From contig ASPJ01000018.1 in assembly GCA_000405805.1 (NCBI GenBank), forward strand, positions 1 through 22,988: 22,988 bases of DNA, given 5' to 3'. The translations under genes and the position numbers were made by a program. Below the pieces are notes generated by a model that saw nothing but the letters and a program-made list of their open reading frames with translations, ran no database searches and was not told the DNA's origin. The first letter of the stretch is position 1, and every line of letters starts with the position of its first letter. The DNA is from Fidelibacterota bacterium SCGC AAA003-L08. GTDB taxonomy: Bacteria; Fidelibacterota; Marinisomatia; SCGC-AAA003-L08; D37C17. This document shows, piece after piece, positions 6,954 through 15,410 of this stretch.

Positions 6954-7811
6954 TTATTTTTTAAATTTACTTACCAAATTATTTGTGCGCTTAATATACT
7001 CACTACCGGGAAAACTATTCTTTAATTGATTAATCTGTTGATAAAAAGCATCATAATCCCCAAGATTCATATAACATAAAATAATTTTATATTGAGCATC
7101 ATCAAGCTTGTTTGATTCCTTAAAGTTAAATACCTTTTTAAACTCAAATATGCTTTGTTCAAATAATTTTTGTTTATAGTATACTTCCCCAATCCAATAT
7201 TGACAATTGTCAGCAAGTGTATGCTTTCTGTTAAGATTAATTAATTTTACAAATTCACCTAGACTATTATCTAAATCACCCTCATTAATAAATGAATTAA
7301 AAGCACTATTATATCTATTTAAATATTCTTGATTTGATATCTGAATTTGAGGATTTTCACTAGATTGATTATCTGATGACAATTTTTCGATTTTTGAATC
7401 AATTTCAACTAAATCATTGATTATTTCAAAATAAACACTGTCGGAATAAAAAGCTCTATCTTCTAATATTTCAAACTTATTTTTCATTTTTATTAATGTA
7501 GTTGTAACTTTTGAATTTGATGAATCATATCTATTCATTACTTCTAATTGATCTTTTAATTCCTCTGAAAGAGTATTTAACATATTTTCTTGATATGCTA
7601 TCCTTGAATTTAGCTCTCCTATTAGTTCCTCAAGTTCAATGATCTTGCTTTTTTGTTTCTCAATGCCTACTTTAACCTTATTATTCTGAATTCTAAAATC
7701 ATCCGATTGGTTTGAAGGATTTTTTTTTAAGGTTGTATTTGCACAACTACATAAAAATAAACTTGATATTAAAATAATTATTAAATATATATTATACTTT
7801 GCTTTGTGCAT
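6954..7811 (-). CDS. CpoB/YbgF-like lipoprotein: coiled coil plus TPR
   Basis: A 285-residue protein. The N-terminus is a lipoprotein signal (LFLCSCANT) with lipobox LCSC. Residues ~45-145 are a heptad-rich coiled coil. The C-terminal ~120 residues carry TPR repeats of the YbgF/CpoB type: YNSAFNSFINEGDLDNSLGEF, then YWIGEVYYKQKLFEQSIFEFKKV, then DAQYKIILCYMNLGDY, ending in FPGSEYIKRTNNLVSKFKK. E. coli CpoB, which has the same coiled-coil-plus-TPR order, links Tol-Pal to peptidoglycan synthesis at division. Being lipidated is a difference from E. coli CpoB, which is a soluble periplasmic protein. The gene sits 78 bases downstream of rodA and 10 bases before the half GT5 start. No tol or pal gene is in the window. 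Annotation as an elongasome- or Tol-associated factor is inference; BamD-like scaffolds are the main alternative. Confidence 0.75.
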   Translation of the reverse strand: MHKAKYNIYLIIILISSLFLCSCANTTLKKNPSNQSDDFRIQNNKVKVGIEKQKSKIIELEELIGELNSRIAYQENMLNTLSEELKDQLEVMNRYDSSNSKVTTTLIKMKNKFEILEDRAFYSDSVYFEIINDLVEIDSKIEKLSSDNQSSENPQIQISNQEYLNRYNSAFNSFINEGDLDNSLGEFVKLINLNRKHTLADNCQYWIGEVYYKQKLFEQSIFEFKKVFNFKESNKLDDAQYKIILCYMNLGDYDAFYQQINQLKNSFPGSEYIKRTNNLVSKFKK

Positions 7812-7889
7812 AAATAGTTGTCTAAAATACTGGGAAAATAACTGGTAAATTTACGAATATCTTTAGGAAGAATCAATCTAATAAAAGAA

Positions 7890-9104
7890 TTATATATTGT
7901 TTGTAATATTATTATTAACAATCCCAATCATTATCAAACAAGTAAGCAGGAAAGTTCCTCCATAACTAAGGAATGGAGCAGGGAGACCTGTAACTGGGAA
8001 TAAGCCTACTGTAATACCCATATTTAATATTAAATGAACAAAAAGGGTAGTCAAAATACCTATTAATGTTAAACTTGAAAAATTATTATTCATTTTGCTG
8101 AGATATTGAGTAATCCAGTAAATAAAGATACTGAAGACTGTTAAAATATAGATAATACCAAATAATCCAAATTCCTCCCCTGCAACAGAAACAATAAAAT
8201 CAGAGTTTTTTACTGGCAGATAATTTCCATGTGTTTGAGTCCCTTGCATAAAACCTTTTCCTGTCAACCCTCCTGACCCAATAGATATCCAAGATTGGAT
8301 TAATTGATAACCAGAACTCTCTTGATATTTATATGGATCCAAGAGTGCTAGAAGTCTATCTTTTTGATAATCTCTTAATACATCATATGCTAAAATAGAT
8401 AACAGTCCAAAACTAATATTGATAATAAAAACTAATGATGCTTGCCTAATAGTAGGCTGACTTAAAAATAAAACTATAACTATTATTGACATCCATATAT
8501 AAAAAGTAGTAATTGAATATGATGTCAACATACTTATAATAGGAGCAATAAATAAGAATAGATAATATGGTCTAATCCCAGACCAGTATAACATTGGGAA
8601 ACTAATTATTCCATATATGATTGATGTTCCTAAATCTGGTTGACCCAAGACCAATAATGCAGGGAAAAAAGCAATTAGCAATGTAATGACAATAGTAGAT
8701 AATTGCTTTTTATCATCTTTCCTATCTGATAAAAATTTAGCAATAGTAAAAATTAGGAATACCTTTCCAATTTCAGATGGTTGAAAAGTTAAAAACGGTG
8801 TCACAATCCATCTTTGCGCTTTATTTATCTCAGGCATAAAATATGTAATGCATAGTAGAATTAATAATAAAAGATATAAATGATATGCATACTCATTGAA
8901 AATTCGCAGTCTAATAAATTGGATAAATATAATCAATCCTGAACCAATACATAACCATATTGCCTGTTTATAAAAAAGCTGCGAGCTTGTACTCCTAAGC
9001 AGTACTAGACTAAATAGACAGAGTAAAATAACTGGAATCATTATAGTCCAATTAATTTTAAAACTAAGATTTTTATTAAAGAATTTATTAGTTATTTTCA
9101 TCAT
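7890..9104 (-). CDS. rodA: Peptidoglycan glycosyltransferase RodA (SEDS family)
   Basis: A 404-residue multi-pass membrane protein with about ten hydrophobic segments. It polymerises lipid II into glycan strands in the inner membrane during elongation. SEDS motifs are present in order: TFQPSEIGK, LVLGQPDLGTS, YQLIQSWISIGSGGLTGKG, NSDFIVSVAGEEFG and, near the end, GLFPVTGLPAPFLSYGG. This is the usual family length. The start is ATG 9104 (or ATG 9101), overlapping the last 17 bases of mrdA, so the polymerase and its partner transpeptidase are translationally coupled. The order mrdA-rodA and linkage to mreBCD favour RodA over FtsW. No defects seen. Confidence 0.96.
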   Translation of the reverse strand: MMKITNKFFNKNLSFKINWTIMIPVILLCLFSLVLLRSTSSQLFYKQAIWLCIGSGLIIFIQFIRLRIFNEYAYHLYLLLLILLCITYFMPEINKAQRWIVTPFLTFQPSEIGKVFLIFTIAKFLSDRKDDKKQLSTIVITLLIAFFPALLVLGQPDLGTSIIYGIISFPMLYWSGIRPYYLFLFIAPIISMLTSYSITTFYIWMSIIVIVLFLSQPTIRQASLVFIINISFGLLSILAYDVLRDYQKDRLLALLDPYKYQESSGYQLIQSWISIGSGGLTGKGFMQGTQTHGNYLPVKNSDFIVSVAGEEFGLFGIIYILTVFSIFIYWITQYLSKMNNNFSSLTLIGILTTLFVHLILNMGITVGLFPVTGLPAPFLSYGGTFLLTCLIMIGIVNNNITNNI

Positions 9105-10878
9105 TATTCAAATTATTATAATAATCAAATAGTTTGCCTGCTATCATAGTGCTTTTCTCAGATCCTTTTCCTCCTTGTTCTATAATAATAACTGCAGAGA
9201 CTAGATTGTTATTTTCTAAACGCGCATAACCAGTAAACCAAGAGTGATCTTCTCCATGAGGATTTTGAGACGTTCCTGTTTTTCCCCAAACATTAAAATT
9301 TTCATTCTTTGCACGCCAACCAGTACCAGCCGAATGGTTAACAACCTCCCACATTGCGTTATTTATCACATTCCATGTTCTTTCTTTTAATTTTACATTC
9401 ACAGGACTTTTGTCTTTGCCTAATTTAAGATGAGGTTCAAAAGTATTGCCATTTGTTGCAAATAGGTTAGTCATCTGAATTACTTGTAATGGCGTGGCTG
9501 TAACATCACCTTGTCCAATAACAAAATTCATTAAATATCCTTGAGCCCACCCACCATTCTGCCCACTCCTTCCATATCTATTATTCATATATTCCCTATT
9601 GGGAATTCTAGCAGAAACTTCTGATGGTAAATCAATATTAGTTTTCTTACCAAATCCAAATATTTCAATGATATTAGCCCAATCATCAATTCGTATATCT
9701 TTTATTAAATCAAAATAATATATATTGCATGACTGTCTTATCGATTCAGTTAAATTCATCGGTCCATGACCATCTGTTTTCCAACAGCTATATGTTTGGT
9801 CGTAAAAATCATATGTTCCCTGACAATCGACCTTATAATTTTTATTCACGATATTGTTATCTAGAACATACGCGGCCGTAACAAGCTTAAGTACTGAGCC
9901 TGGAGGATATGTCCCTTGAATAGCTCTGTTCATAAGAGGAACTCCTATAGTATCAGAGTTCCATTCATCCCATAGATTCACAGGTATAGGTCCTGTAAAT
10001 GACTTTAAGTCATATTCAGGATAGCTAATCATTGTTAAAATATCCCCTGAAGATGGATCCATTAAAATAATTGACCCTTTTGTACTATCATTCATAAATG
10101 ATTCTGCATATTCTTGTAATTTTATATCTATAGTAAGAAATAAATCTTTGCCATTGATAGCGGGAATATTCTGTTGAGAATCATATACTCCAAGATTTAG
10201 GCCTCTTACATCGTATAGATAATAATCAATACCATCTTCACCTTTTAAATCACATTCATAGATTTTTTCAATTCCAGTATAACCATGCACATCCCCTCTT
10301 TTATATTTAATATTGCAGTTATTATTTTTATTAAATATATTGATATCATCTGATATTGCCCTTAGGTAACCTAAAACATGTGTCGCTTTTGCATTATGAG
10401 GATATGCTCTTGCTGGGAATTCTGAAAATAATAAACCTGGAAAATCTAATTTGTATTCTTGAATCTTGGACATATCTTTAAATTGAACATGTCTTTTTAA
10501 TAATACAGGAGTAAACTTTTTAAAGTTATTTCTATTTCTATCAATTTTATTCTTTAAACTATCTTTATTAATATTTACTAATTCAGATAAAAGTTTATAA
10601 TTAAAATCCTCCGTTATATCAACTGGAGTAAATTTCAAATCATAAGTTGGACGATTATCAACAATTGGGATACTGTTTCTATCATAAATCATTCCTCTGG
10701 GAGCATTACTGTAAATATCCCTTAAACTATTTGCTAAAGACGCTTCTTTAAATTCTTCTTGACGAAGAACTGTAATCTCAAAAAATTTAATAAATAATAA
10801 TACAATTATTAAAATAGCCGTTAAAAATACGACCCTTTGTCTATGTGCTTTTGATTTATTAGTCTTTATTAAAAACAT
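9088..10878 (-). CDS. mrdA: Penicillin-binding protein 2, elongasome transpeptidase
   Basis: A 596-residue class B PBP that cross-links peptidoglycan during cell elongation. It has one N-terminal membrane anchor (residues ~16-34), then the pedestal region with YDRNSIPIVDNRPTYDL. All three transpeptidase motifs are intact: SVLK with the nucleophile Ser at residue 328, SCN at 383-385, and KTG at 533-535. GSIILMDPSSGDILTM opens the catalytic domain. The length is normal for PBP2 and shorter than most PBP3/FtsI with their added domains. It follows mreD by 6 bases and overlaps rodA by 17. Position and motifs make the assignment firm. Confidence 0.96.
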   Translation of the reverse strand: MFLIKTNKSKAHRQRVVFLTAILIIVLLFIKFFEITVLRQEEFKEASLANSLRDIYSNAPRGMIYDRNSIPIVDNRPTYDLKFTPVDITEDFNYKLLSELVNINKDSLKNKIDRNRNNFKKFTPVLLKRHVQFKDMSKIQEYKLDFPGLLFSEFPARAYPHNAKATHVLGYLRAISDDINIFNKNNNCNIKYKRGDVHGYTGIEKIYECDLKGEDGIDYYLYDVRGLNLGVYDSQQNIPAINGKDLFLTIDIKLQEYAESFMNDSTKGSIILMDPSSGDILTMISYPEYDLKSFTGPIPVNLWDEWNSDTIGVPLMNRAIQGTYPPGSVLKLVTAAYVLDNNIVNKNYKVDCQGTYDFYDQTYSCWKTDGHGPMNLTESIRQSCNIYYFDLIKDIRIDDWANIIEIFGFGKKTNIDLPSEVSARIPNREYMNNRYGRSGQNGGWAQGYLMNFVIGQGDVTATPLQVIQMTNLFATNGNTFEPHLKLGKDKSPVNVKLKERTWNVINNAMWEVVNHSAGTGWRAKNENFNVWGKTGTSQNPHGEDHSWFTGYARLENNNLVSAVIIIEQGGKGSEKSTMIAGKLFDYYNNLNNDENN

Positions 10879-10884
10879 TTTTTT

Positions 10885-11364
10885 CTAATTAGAGAATAAT
10901 CGTCCCTTATAAATCAAATTATTAACTACTAATAACACAATAAATGGCACTAATGAACTTATAAGAATATATGGAATATATATATAATCTAATCCTCTGG
11001 TTAAATAGCAAGATACAATAAAATGGATTAGATATGATGCAAAAACTATAATATATTGAGTGTTTCTGGACCAAATTGTTCTATAGTTAAATATAGATCC
11101 AACACAAAACGCTACGATTGATTTTGACAATGAAAATACTCCTAAAACTCCAAATATAGTTGCGTCTTGTAATAAACCTCCAAAAAAAGCTACTATTATA
11201 ACAATAAATCTGCCATAGATGATTGACAAGACTGTTATATAAATCAAAATAATATCTAGCTGAAAATAAAGATTTTCTTTTATTAATATAGCTGGCCAGT
11301 ATAGCTGAATAATAAATATTAGTATAAAAAATAAAAAATTATATATATAGGATATGCTTATCAT
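10885..11364 (-). CDS. mreD: Rod shape-determining protein MreD
   Basis: A 159-residue, very hydrophobic protein with five or six membrane segments. It is an inner-membrane component of the elongasome. MreD is poorly conserved in sequence, so the call rests on size, hydrophobicity, the partial motif FGVLGVFSLSKSIVAF (compare 'pxGxxalxxxxxay'), and its place between mreC and mrdA. The start ATG overlaps the mreC stop as ATGA. It is followed by mrdA after 6 bases. Confidence 0.9.
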   Translation of the reverse strand: MISISYIYNFLFFILIFIIQLYWPAILIKENLYFQLDIILIYITVLSIIYGRFIVIIVAFFGGLLQDATIFGVLGVFSLSKSIVAFCVGSIFNYRTIWSRNTQYIIVFASYLIHFIVSCYLTRGLDYIYIPYILISSLVPFIVLLVVNNLIYKGRLFSN

Positions 11365-12224
11365 TGAATTATAAAGATATAATTTAGGTTATTAAAATCT
11401 GATAAAATTTCTACTTTAACATCTTGAAATGGTTTATTATTGTCCTTGTTAGCTGATATCACCTTGGCAACTGGAATATCTGCAGGGTAAATATCTGATA
11501 TTCCAGATGTATATGCTATCTTCCCTGGGGATAAATTTGTTGATTTTAGTATACCTTCCAATATTCCATATTTACCTATTGTAGGAATAAAATTTCCTAT
11601 TGTACGAACAAATGTAGTATCATTATTATCCTCATCAATTTTTAATGTAGTCACTCTTATAGATACACTGAAGTTATTATCTGTAATTAGCTGAACTTTT
11701 GAGGCATTGCTTCCTACTGCAATTGTTTTCCCTAATAATCCGCCTGATATATCTAATACTGCTAAATTCTCCTTTATAGGCGTAACATGATCTCTTCCAA
11801 CATTGATGATAATAGTCTCAATTGATGCAGAGTTTCTGTTTGTTACCCTAGCAGGAACTAAAGTCATTGGCTGTGGTTCTTTTAATTTTGAAATTATTAT
11901 GGTATCATTAAATACTCCTGAAATAAAGCTAGCTGTTTCTAACATCTTTCTTAATTCATCATTTTCATCTTTATATTTTTTATATTTTGAAAGATGTAAA
12001 TTGGAAATCACTAATGAATCTTGTAGCTTTCTATTTTCATTTTTAGTAAGAAAAATATCCTGATACCATGTTTGAGGATATGTCAAGAGGTTTACAACAT
12101 CAGCGACATCTGCTTGAACTGTAATTACCGAATCAGTTTCACTATTAAAAAATAAAATTAAAGAAAATATGATTGATATTAATAATGCCCAGAAATCTTT
12201 ATCTAATAATCTGGAAAACTTCAT
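11361..12224 (-). CDS. mreC: Rod shape-determining protein MreC
   Basis: A 287-residue bitopic inner-membrane protein. The signal-anchor covers residues ~11-28 (FWALLISIIFSLILFF). A coiled coil follows at ~60-97 (ENRKLQDSL through NDELRKMLE), then the beta-rich periplasmic domain with LVPARVTNRN, IINVGRDHVTPIKENLAVL and, near the end, YTSGISDIYPADIPVAKV, the counterpart of the family 'TSGldgiFPkGipVG' segment. MreC bridges MreB inside the cell to PBP2 outside and helps activate the PBP2-RodA synthase. The gene starts 3 bases after mreB stops and overlaps mreD by 4 bases. Length is ordinary. Confidence 0.95.
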   Translation of the reverse strand: MKFSRLLDKDFWALLISIIFSLILFFNSETDSVITVQADVADVVNLLTYPQTWYQDIFLTKNENRKLQDSLVISNLHLSKYKKYKDENDELRKMLETASFISGVFNDTIIISKLKEPQPMTLVPARVTNRNSASIETIIINVGRDHVTPIKENLAVLDISGGLLGKTIAVGSNASKVQLITDNNFSVSIRVTTLKIDEDNNDTTFVRTIGNFIPTIGKYGILEGILKSTNLSPGKIAYTSGISDIYPADIPVAKVISANKDNNKPFQDVKVEILSDFNNLNYIFIIQ

Positions 12225-12227
12225 TCT

Positions 12228-13241
12228 CTACGCCAATAAAACGTTATGATATCTTTTAATATCACTTAAAACAATCCCAGTACCTTTAACGACTGATAAT
12301 AATGGATCCTCAGCCACATGAACTGGCAAACCAGTTTTATTTCTTATATGTAAATCTAGATCTTTAAGCAATGAACCGCCTCCGGTTAATATAATTCCAA
12401 AATCAATAATATCCGAGGCATGTTCTGGAGGAGTCTTATCAAGAGCTCTTTTGATTGCATTAGTTATCTGGAATACTGTTTCTGACAAAGCTTGTCTAAT
12501 TTCATCATAAGGCACTTCAATAGTTTTTGGAATTCCTGTAATTAAATCTTGACCTTTTACTGATATTTTATTTCCTTCAACTCTAATTGCTGAGCCAACG
12601 TGGCATTTAATTTCTTCTGCTGTTTTCTCACCTATTGCTAATTTATGTTGTTCTTTAAACCAAACTATAATTGCTTCTGTTTGTTCATCCCCAGCTATTT
12701 TTATTGTTTCTATCGTGCCTATTCCATCTAAAGAAATAACTGCAATTTCTGTCGTTCCTCCACCTATATCTACAATCATATTCCCTACTGGTCTATCGAC
12801 TTCAATCCCTATGCCTATCGCTGCAGCCATAGGTTCTTCAATTAAATAGACTTCGCTTGCATTAGCATGCTCTGCTGCTTCTTTAACCGTTCTCTGTTCA
12901 ACGGGTGATACTCCTGAAGGAATACATATAACTACTCGAGGTCTTGCAATACGACTTAAATTTATTTTTCTAATAAACCCCTGAATCATTGCATCTGTCA
13001 TTATATCATCTGAAATGACTCCATCTTTCAATGGACGTATTGTTTCGATTCCGCTATGAGTTCGACCAACCATTTCATTCGCCTCATCACCAACAGCAAT
13101 AATTTCATTTGTAACAGTATTCCGTGCAACAATTGATGGTTCATTAAGCACTATTCCTTGTCCTTTAATCCATATTAATGTATTCGCTGTTCCAAGATCA
13201 ATTGCTATATCTCCAGAAACTAAACTTTTAATAATATTCAT
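12228..13241 (-). CDS. mreB: Actin-like cytoskeletal protein MreB
   Basis: A 337-residue actin-fold ATPase that forms membrane-bound filaments and guides the elongasome. The nucleotide-binding motifs are complete: DIAIDLGTANT (phosphate 1), VYLIEEPMAAAIG, MIVDIGGGTTEIAVIS (phosphate 2) and ILTGGGSLL (adenosine). The start ATG at 13241 is preceded by AGGGA at about 8 bases, a reasonable ribosome site, and lies 18 bases from the purH stop. The segment GDEQTEAIIVWFKEQHKLAIG differs a little from the usual 'GDexDeaI-xyhr-kyxLlIGe' but looks functional. This is the first gene of the shape cluster. Confidence 0.98.
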   Translation of the reverse strand: MNIIKSLVSGDIAIDLGTANTLIWIKGQGIVLNEPSIVARNTVTNEIIAVGDEANEMVGRTHSGIETIRPLKDGVISDDIMTDAMIQGFIRKINLSRIARPRVVICIPSGVSPVEQRTVKEAAEHANASEVYLIEEPMAAAIGIGIEVDRPVGNMIVDIGGGTTEIAVISLDGIGTIETIKIAGDEQTEAIIVWFKEQHKLAIGEKTAEEIKCHVGSAIRVEGNKISVKGQDLITGIPKTIEVPYDEIRQALSETVFQITNAIKRALDKTPPEHASDIIDFGIILTGGGSLLKDLDLHIRNKTGLPVHVAEDPLLSVVKGTGIVLSDIKRYHNVLLA

Positions 13242-13259
13242 TAGATGTTCCCTAAATAC

Positions 13260-14798
13260 TTAGTGGTAAAAATGTCTTATGCCAGTCATAACCATAGCTA
13301 TGTCTAATTCATTTGCTTTTGAAATCACTTCTTCATCCTTAATAGATCCTCCTGGTTGAATAATAGCTGTAATTCCATTACTACTAGCCAATTCAACACT
13401 ATCTGGAAAAGGGAAAAAAGCATCTGAAGCAAGGATTGCATTATCCGTTGGCAAACCTGCTTCTTGAATTTTTCTGATAGCTATTTTAACAGAATCGATT
13501 CTAGACATTTGTCCCGCACCAATACCTAAGACCTGTTCTTCATTTGCAATTACAATAGCATTTGACTTTACATATTTTACAATTTTCCAACCTATTTTCA
13601 TAGCACGCTTTTGATTTTCATTCACTTTTTTTTCAGTGACTATATCAAAGTCATTAAATTCTTCATTCGTAGTATCTTTTTCTTGAATAACGAATCCTCC
13701 TGCAGATGATTTTATTGATAGATTATCAAAGACATTAGAATCATCTAAGGTCAATATTCGTAGATTCTTTTTTTTCTTAAATATCTCTAATGCTTCCGAT
13801 GAAATCTTAGGTGCAATTATACATTCTAAAAAAGGTTTAATTAATTCTTGAGCTAATGCTAAATCAATAGTTCTATTAAATCCGACAATACCTCCAAAAT
13901 AACTTACTGGATCTGTTGAAACTGCTCTATTATATGCGGTATTTAAATCGTCTCCAATCCCAAACCCACATGGATTTGCATGTTTAATAATCACACATGC
14001 TGGTTCTGAAAATTCATTTACAATATTAAAAGCAGATTCTAAATCATTATAATTATTGTATGACAATGCTTTACCTTGATGCTGATTCCATAGATTTTCA
14101 TCTATTTTTTGTCTTAAATAAAAAGCAGCCTCTTGATGAGGATTTTCACCATATCTAAGTTCTGATTTTTTATATAAATTGATATTCAATTTATATGGAA
14201 GAATTTTATTTGAATTATCTTTATTAAAATAATTAAATATTTTGGTTTCATAATCTGATGTAAGCTCAAATACTTTAACTGCAAAAAATGTTCTATCCTT
14301 ATCTGGGATGATGCCATTGTTTTTGGAGAATAAATTCATAAAATATTGATACAAATTATAATCACATAATGGAATAACATTCTTGTAATTTTTTGCGGCA
14401 GCTCTAAGCATTGAAGGACCACCAATATCTATATATTCAATAGAATCTTCTAAATTTAAATTTTTCTTTACTGCATTTTCTTCAAATGGATAAAAATTTA
14501 CTACAACAATATCAATCTGACTACCACCAAGCATATCTAAATCTTCTAGATGATTAGAATTCCCTCTATCAGCGAGGATACTACCAAATATCTGAGGATT
14601 TAATGTCTTAACCCGACCATCCATGATAGAATCTATTCCTGTTATCTCTGATATGGATGTGACTTTAATATTGTTCTCTTCTAATACCTTCTTTGTTCCA
14701 CCCGTTGAAATAATCTCAATATCATTTCTAGTTAAAAATTCAGCTAATTCAACAACTCCTTTTTTATCCCAAACACTAATTAATGCTCTTTTTATCAC
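13260..14798 (-). CDS. purH: Bifunctional AICAR transformylase / IMP cyclohydrolase
   Basis: A 512-residue, full-length PurH, the enzyme for the last two steps of purine synthesis to IMP. The N-terminal cyclohydrolase domain starts with RALISVWDKKGVVELA and contains STGGT, MDGRVKTLNP and IDIGGPSMLRAAAKN. The transformylase domain carries LRYGENPHQEAAFY, VIIKHANPCGFG (the catalytic Lys-His pair), DPVSYFGGIVGFNR, ASDAFFPFPDSVE and QPGGSIKDEEVI, ending in RHFYH. The start is GTG 14798, supported by GAGG at 14804-14807, 5 bases upstream. It lies 12 bases downstream of purN and 18 upstream of mreB, so purine and cell-shape genes are probably co-transcribed. Confidence 0.98.
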   Translation of the reverse strand: MIKRALISVWDKKGVVELAEFLTRNDIEIISTGGTKKVLEENNIKVTSISEITGIDSIMDGRVKTLNPQIFGSILADRGNSNHLEDLDMLGGSQIDIVVVNFYPFEENAVKKNLNLEDSIEYIDIGGPSMLRAAAKNYKNVIPLCDYNLYQYFMNLFSKNNGIIPDKDRTFFAVKVFELTSDYETKIFNYFNKDNSNKILPYKLNINLYKKSELRYGENPHQEAAFYLRQKIDENLWNQHQGKALSYNNYNDLESAFNIVNEFSEPACVIIKHANPCGFGIGDDLNTAYNRAVSTDPVSYFGGIVGFNRTIDLALAQELIKPFLECIIAPKISSEALEIFKKKKNLRILTLDDSNVFDNLSIKSSAGGFVIQEKDTTNEEFNDFDIVTEKKVNENQKRAMKIGWKIVKYVKSNAIVIANEEQVLGIGAGQMSRIDSVKIAIRKIQEAGLPTDNAILASDAFFPFPDSVELASSNGITAIIQPGGSIKDEEVISKANELDIAMVMTGIRHFYH

Positions 14799-14803
14799 AA
14801 ATA

Positions 14804-14807
14804 CCTC
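14804..14807 (-). promoter_or_regulatory. Shine-Dalgarno site supporting the GTG start of purH
   Basis: On the - strand this reads GAGG, followed by T and 4 more bases before GTG at 14798. It supports the non-ATG start, which also matches the usual PurH N-terminus. Confidence 0.65.
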
Positions 14808-14810
14808 GTT

Positions 14811-15410
14811 TTATATTGTTTCTAAAAAATTTCTAATAACTTCTGGATATACTCTATGCTCTAATTCTAAAACTCTTTGAGAAAGAGAACTGGCTGTATC
14901 ACTTTTTAATACTGAAATTTCTTTTTGATATATTATGTTTCCAGTATCATAATCATGATCTACAACATGAACTGTAACTCCTGTAATTTTTTCTTTTGAT
15001 TTAATTACAGACTCATGAATCTTCATGCCATAAAACCCTTTACCTCCAAATTTTGGCAATAAAGCAGGGTGTATATTTAGTATTTTACCATTATAAAATT
15101 CAATGACTTTTTTAGAAATCTTTTTCATGTATCCCGCTAATACTATCAAATCAATTTCATAATTACTTAGCGCTCCAAGCATCACATTATCAATTTGGTT
15201 ATCTTTAAATCTAAAATTATTGATAATTTTATAATTGATTTTATTCTTATCAGCAAATTCAATAGCTCTACAGTTTGGATTATTACTAATTAGAAGTTTG
15301 ATTTGAGCATTAATATTTCCATTACAAATATTATTATATATATTTATAAAATTCGATCCAGTTCCAGATGCAAAAATAGCAATATTATATTTTTTTGCTA
15401 TTGTATTCAA
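14811..15410 (-). CDS. purN: Phosphoribosylglycinamide formyltransferase
   Basis: A 199-residue, full-length PurN. It transfers a formyl group from 10-formyl-tetrahydrofolate to GAR, step three of purine synthesis. The phosphate loop is IAIFASGTGSN (residues 10-20). The catalytic triad is visible as Asn112 and His114 in NIHPALLPKF and Asp155 in DYDTGNII. The start is TTG 15410, overlapping the mtaB stop by 4 bases (TTGA). No ATG or GTG lies before the conserved loop, and AGGAG sits 10 bases upstream at 15421-15425, so TTG is well supported. purH follows directly. A second, ATP-formate type PurT is not in the window. Confidence 0.97.
   Translation of the reverse strand: MNTIAKKYNIAIFASGTGSNFINIYNNICNGNINAQIKLLISNNPNCRAIEFADKNKINYKIINNFRFKDNQIDNVMLGALSNYEIDLIVLAGYMKKISKKVIEFYNGKILNIHPALLPKFGGKGFYGMKIHESVIKSKEKITGVTVHVVDHDYDTGNIIYQKEISVLKSDTASSLSQRVLELEHRVYPEVIRNFLETI

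Noticed and set aside
7845..7854. 10-base palindrome GTAAATTTAC in the gap between rodA and the CpoB-like gene
   Set aside because: Too short and too AT-rich to tell from chance; no paired site or promoter element was found near it.
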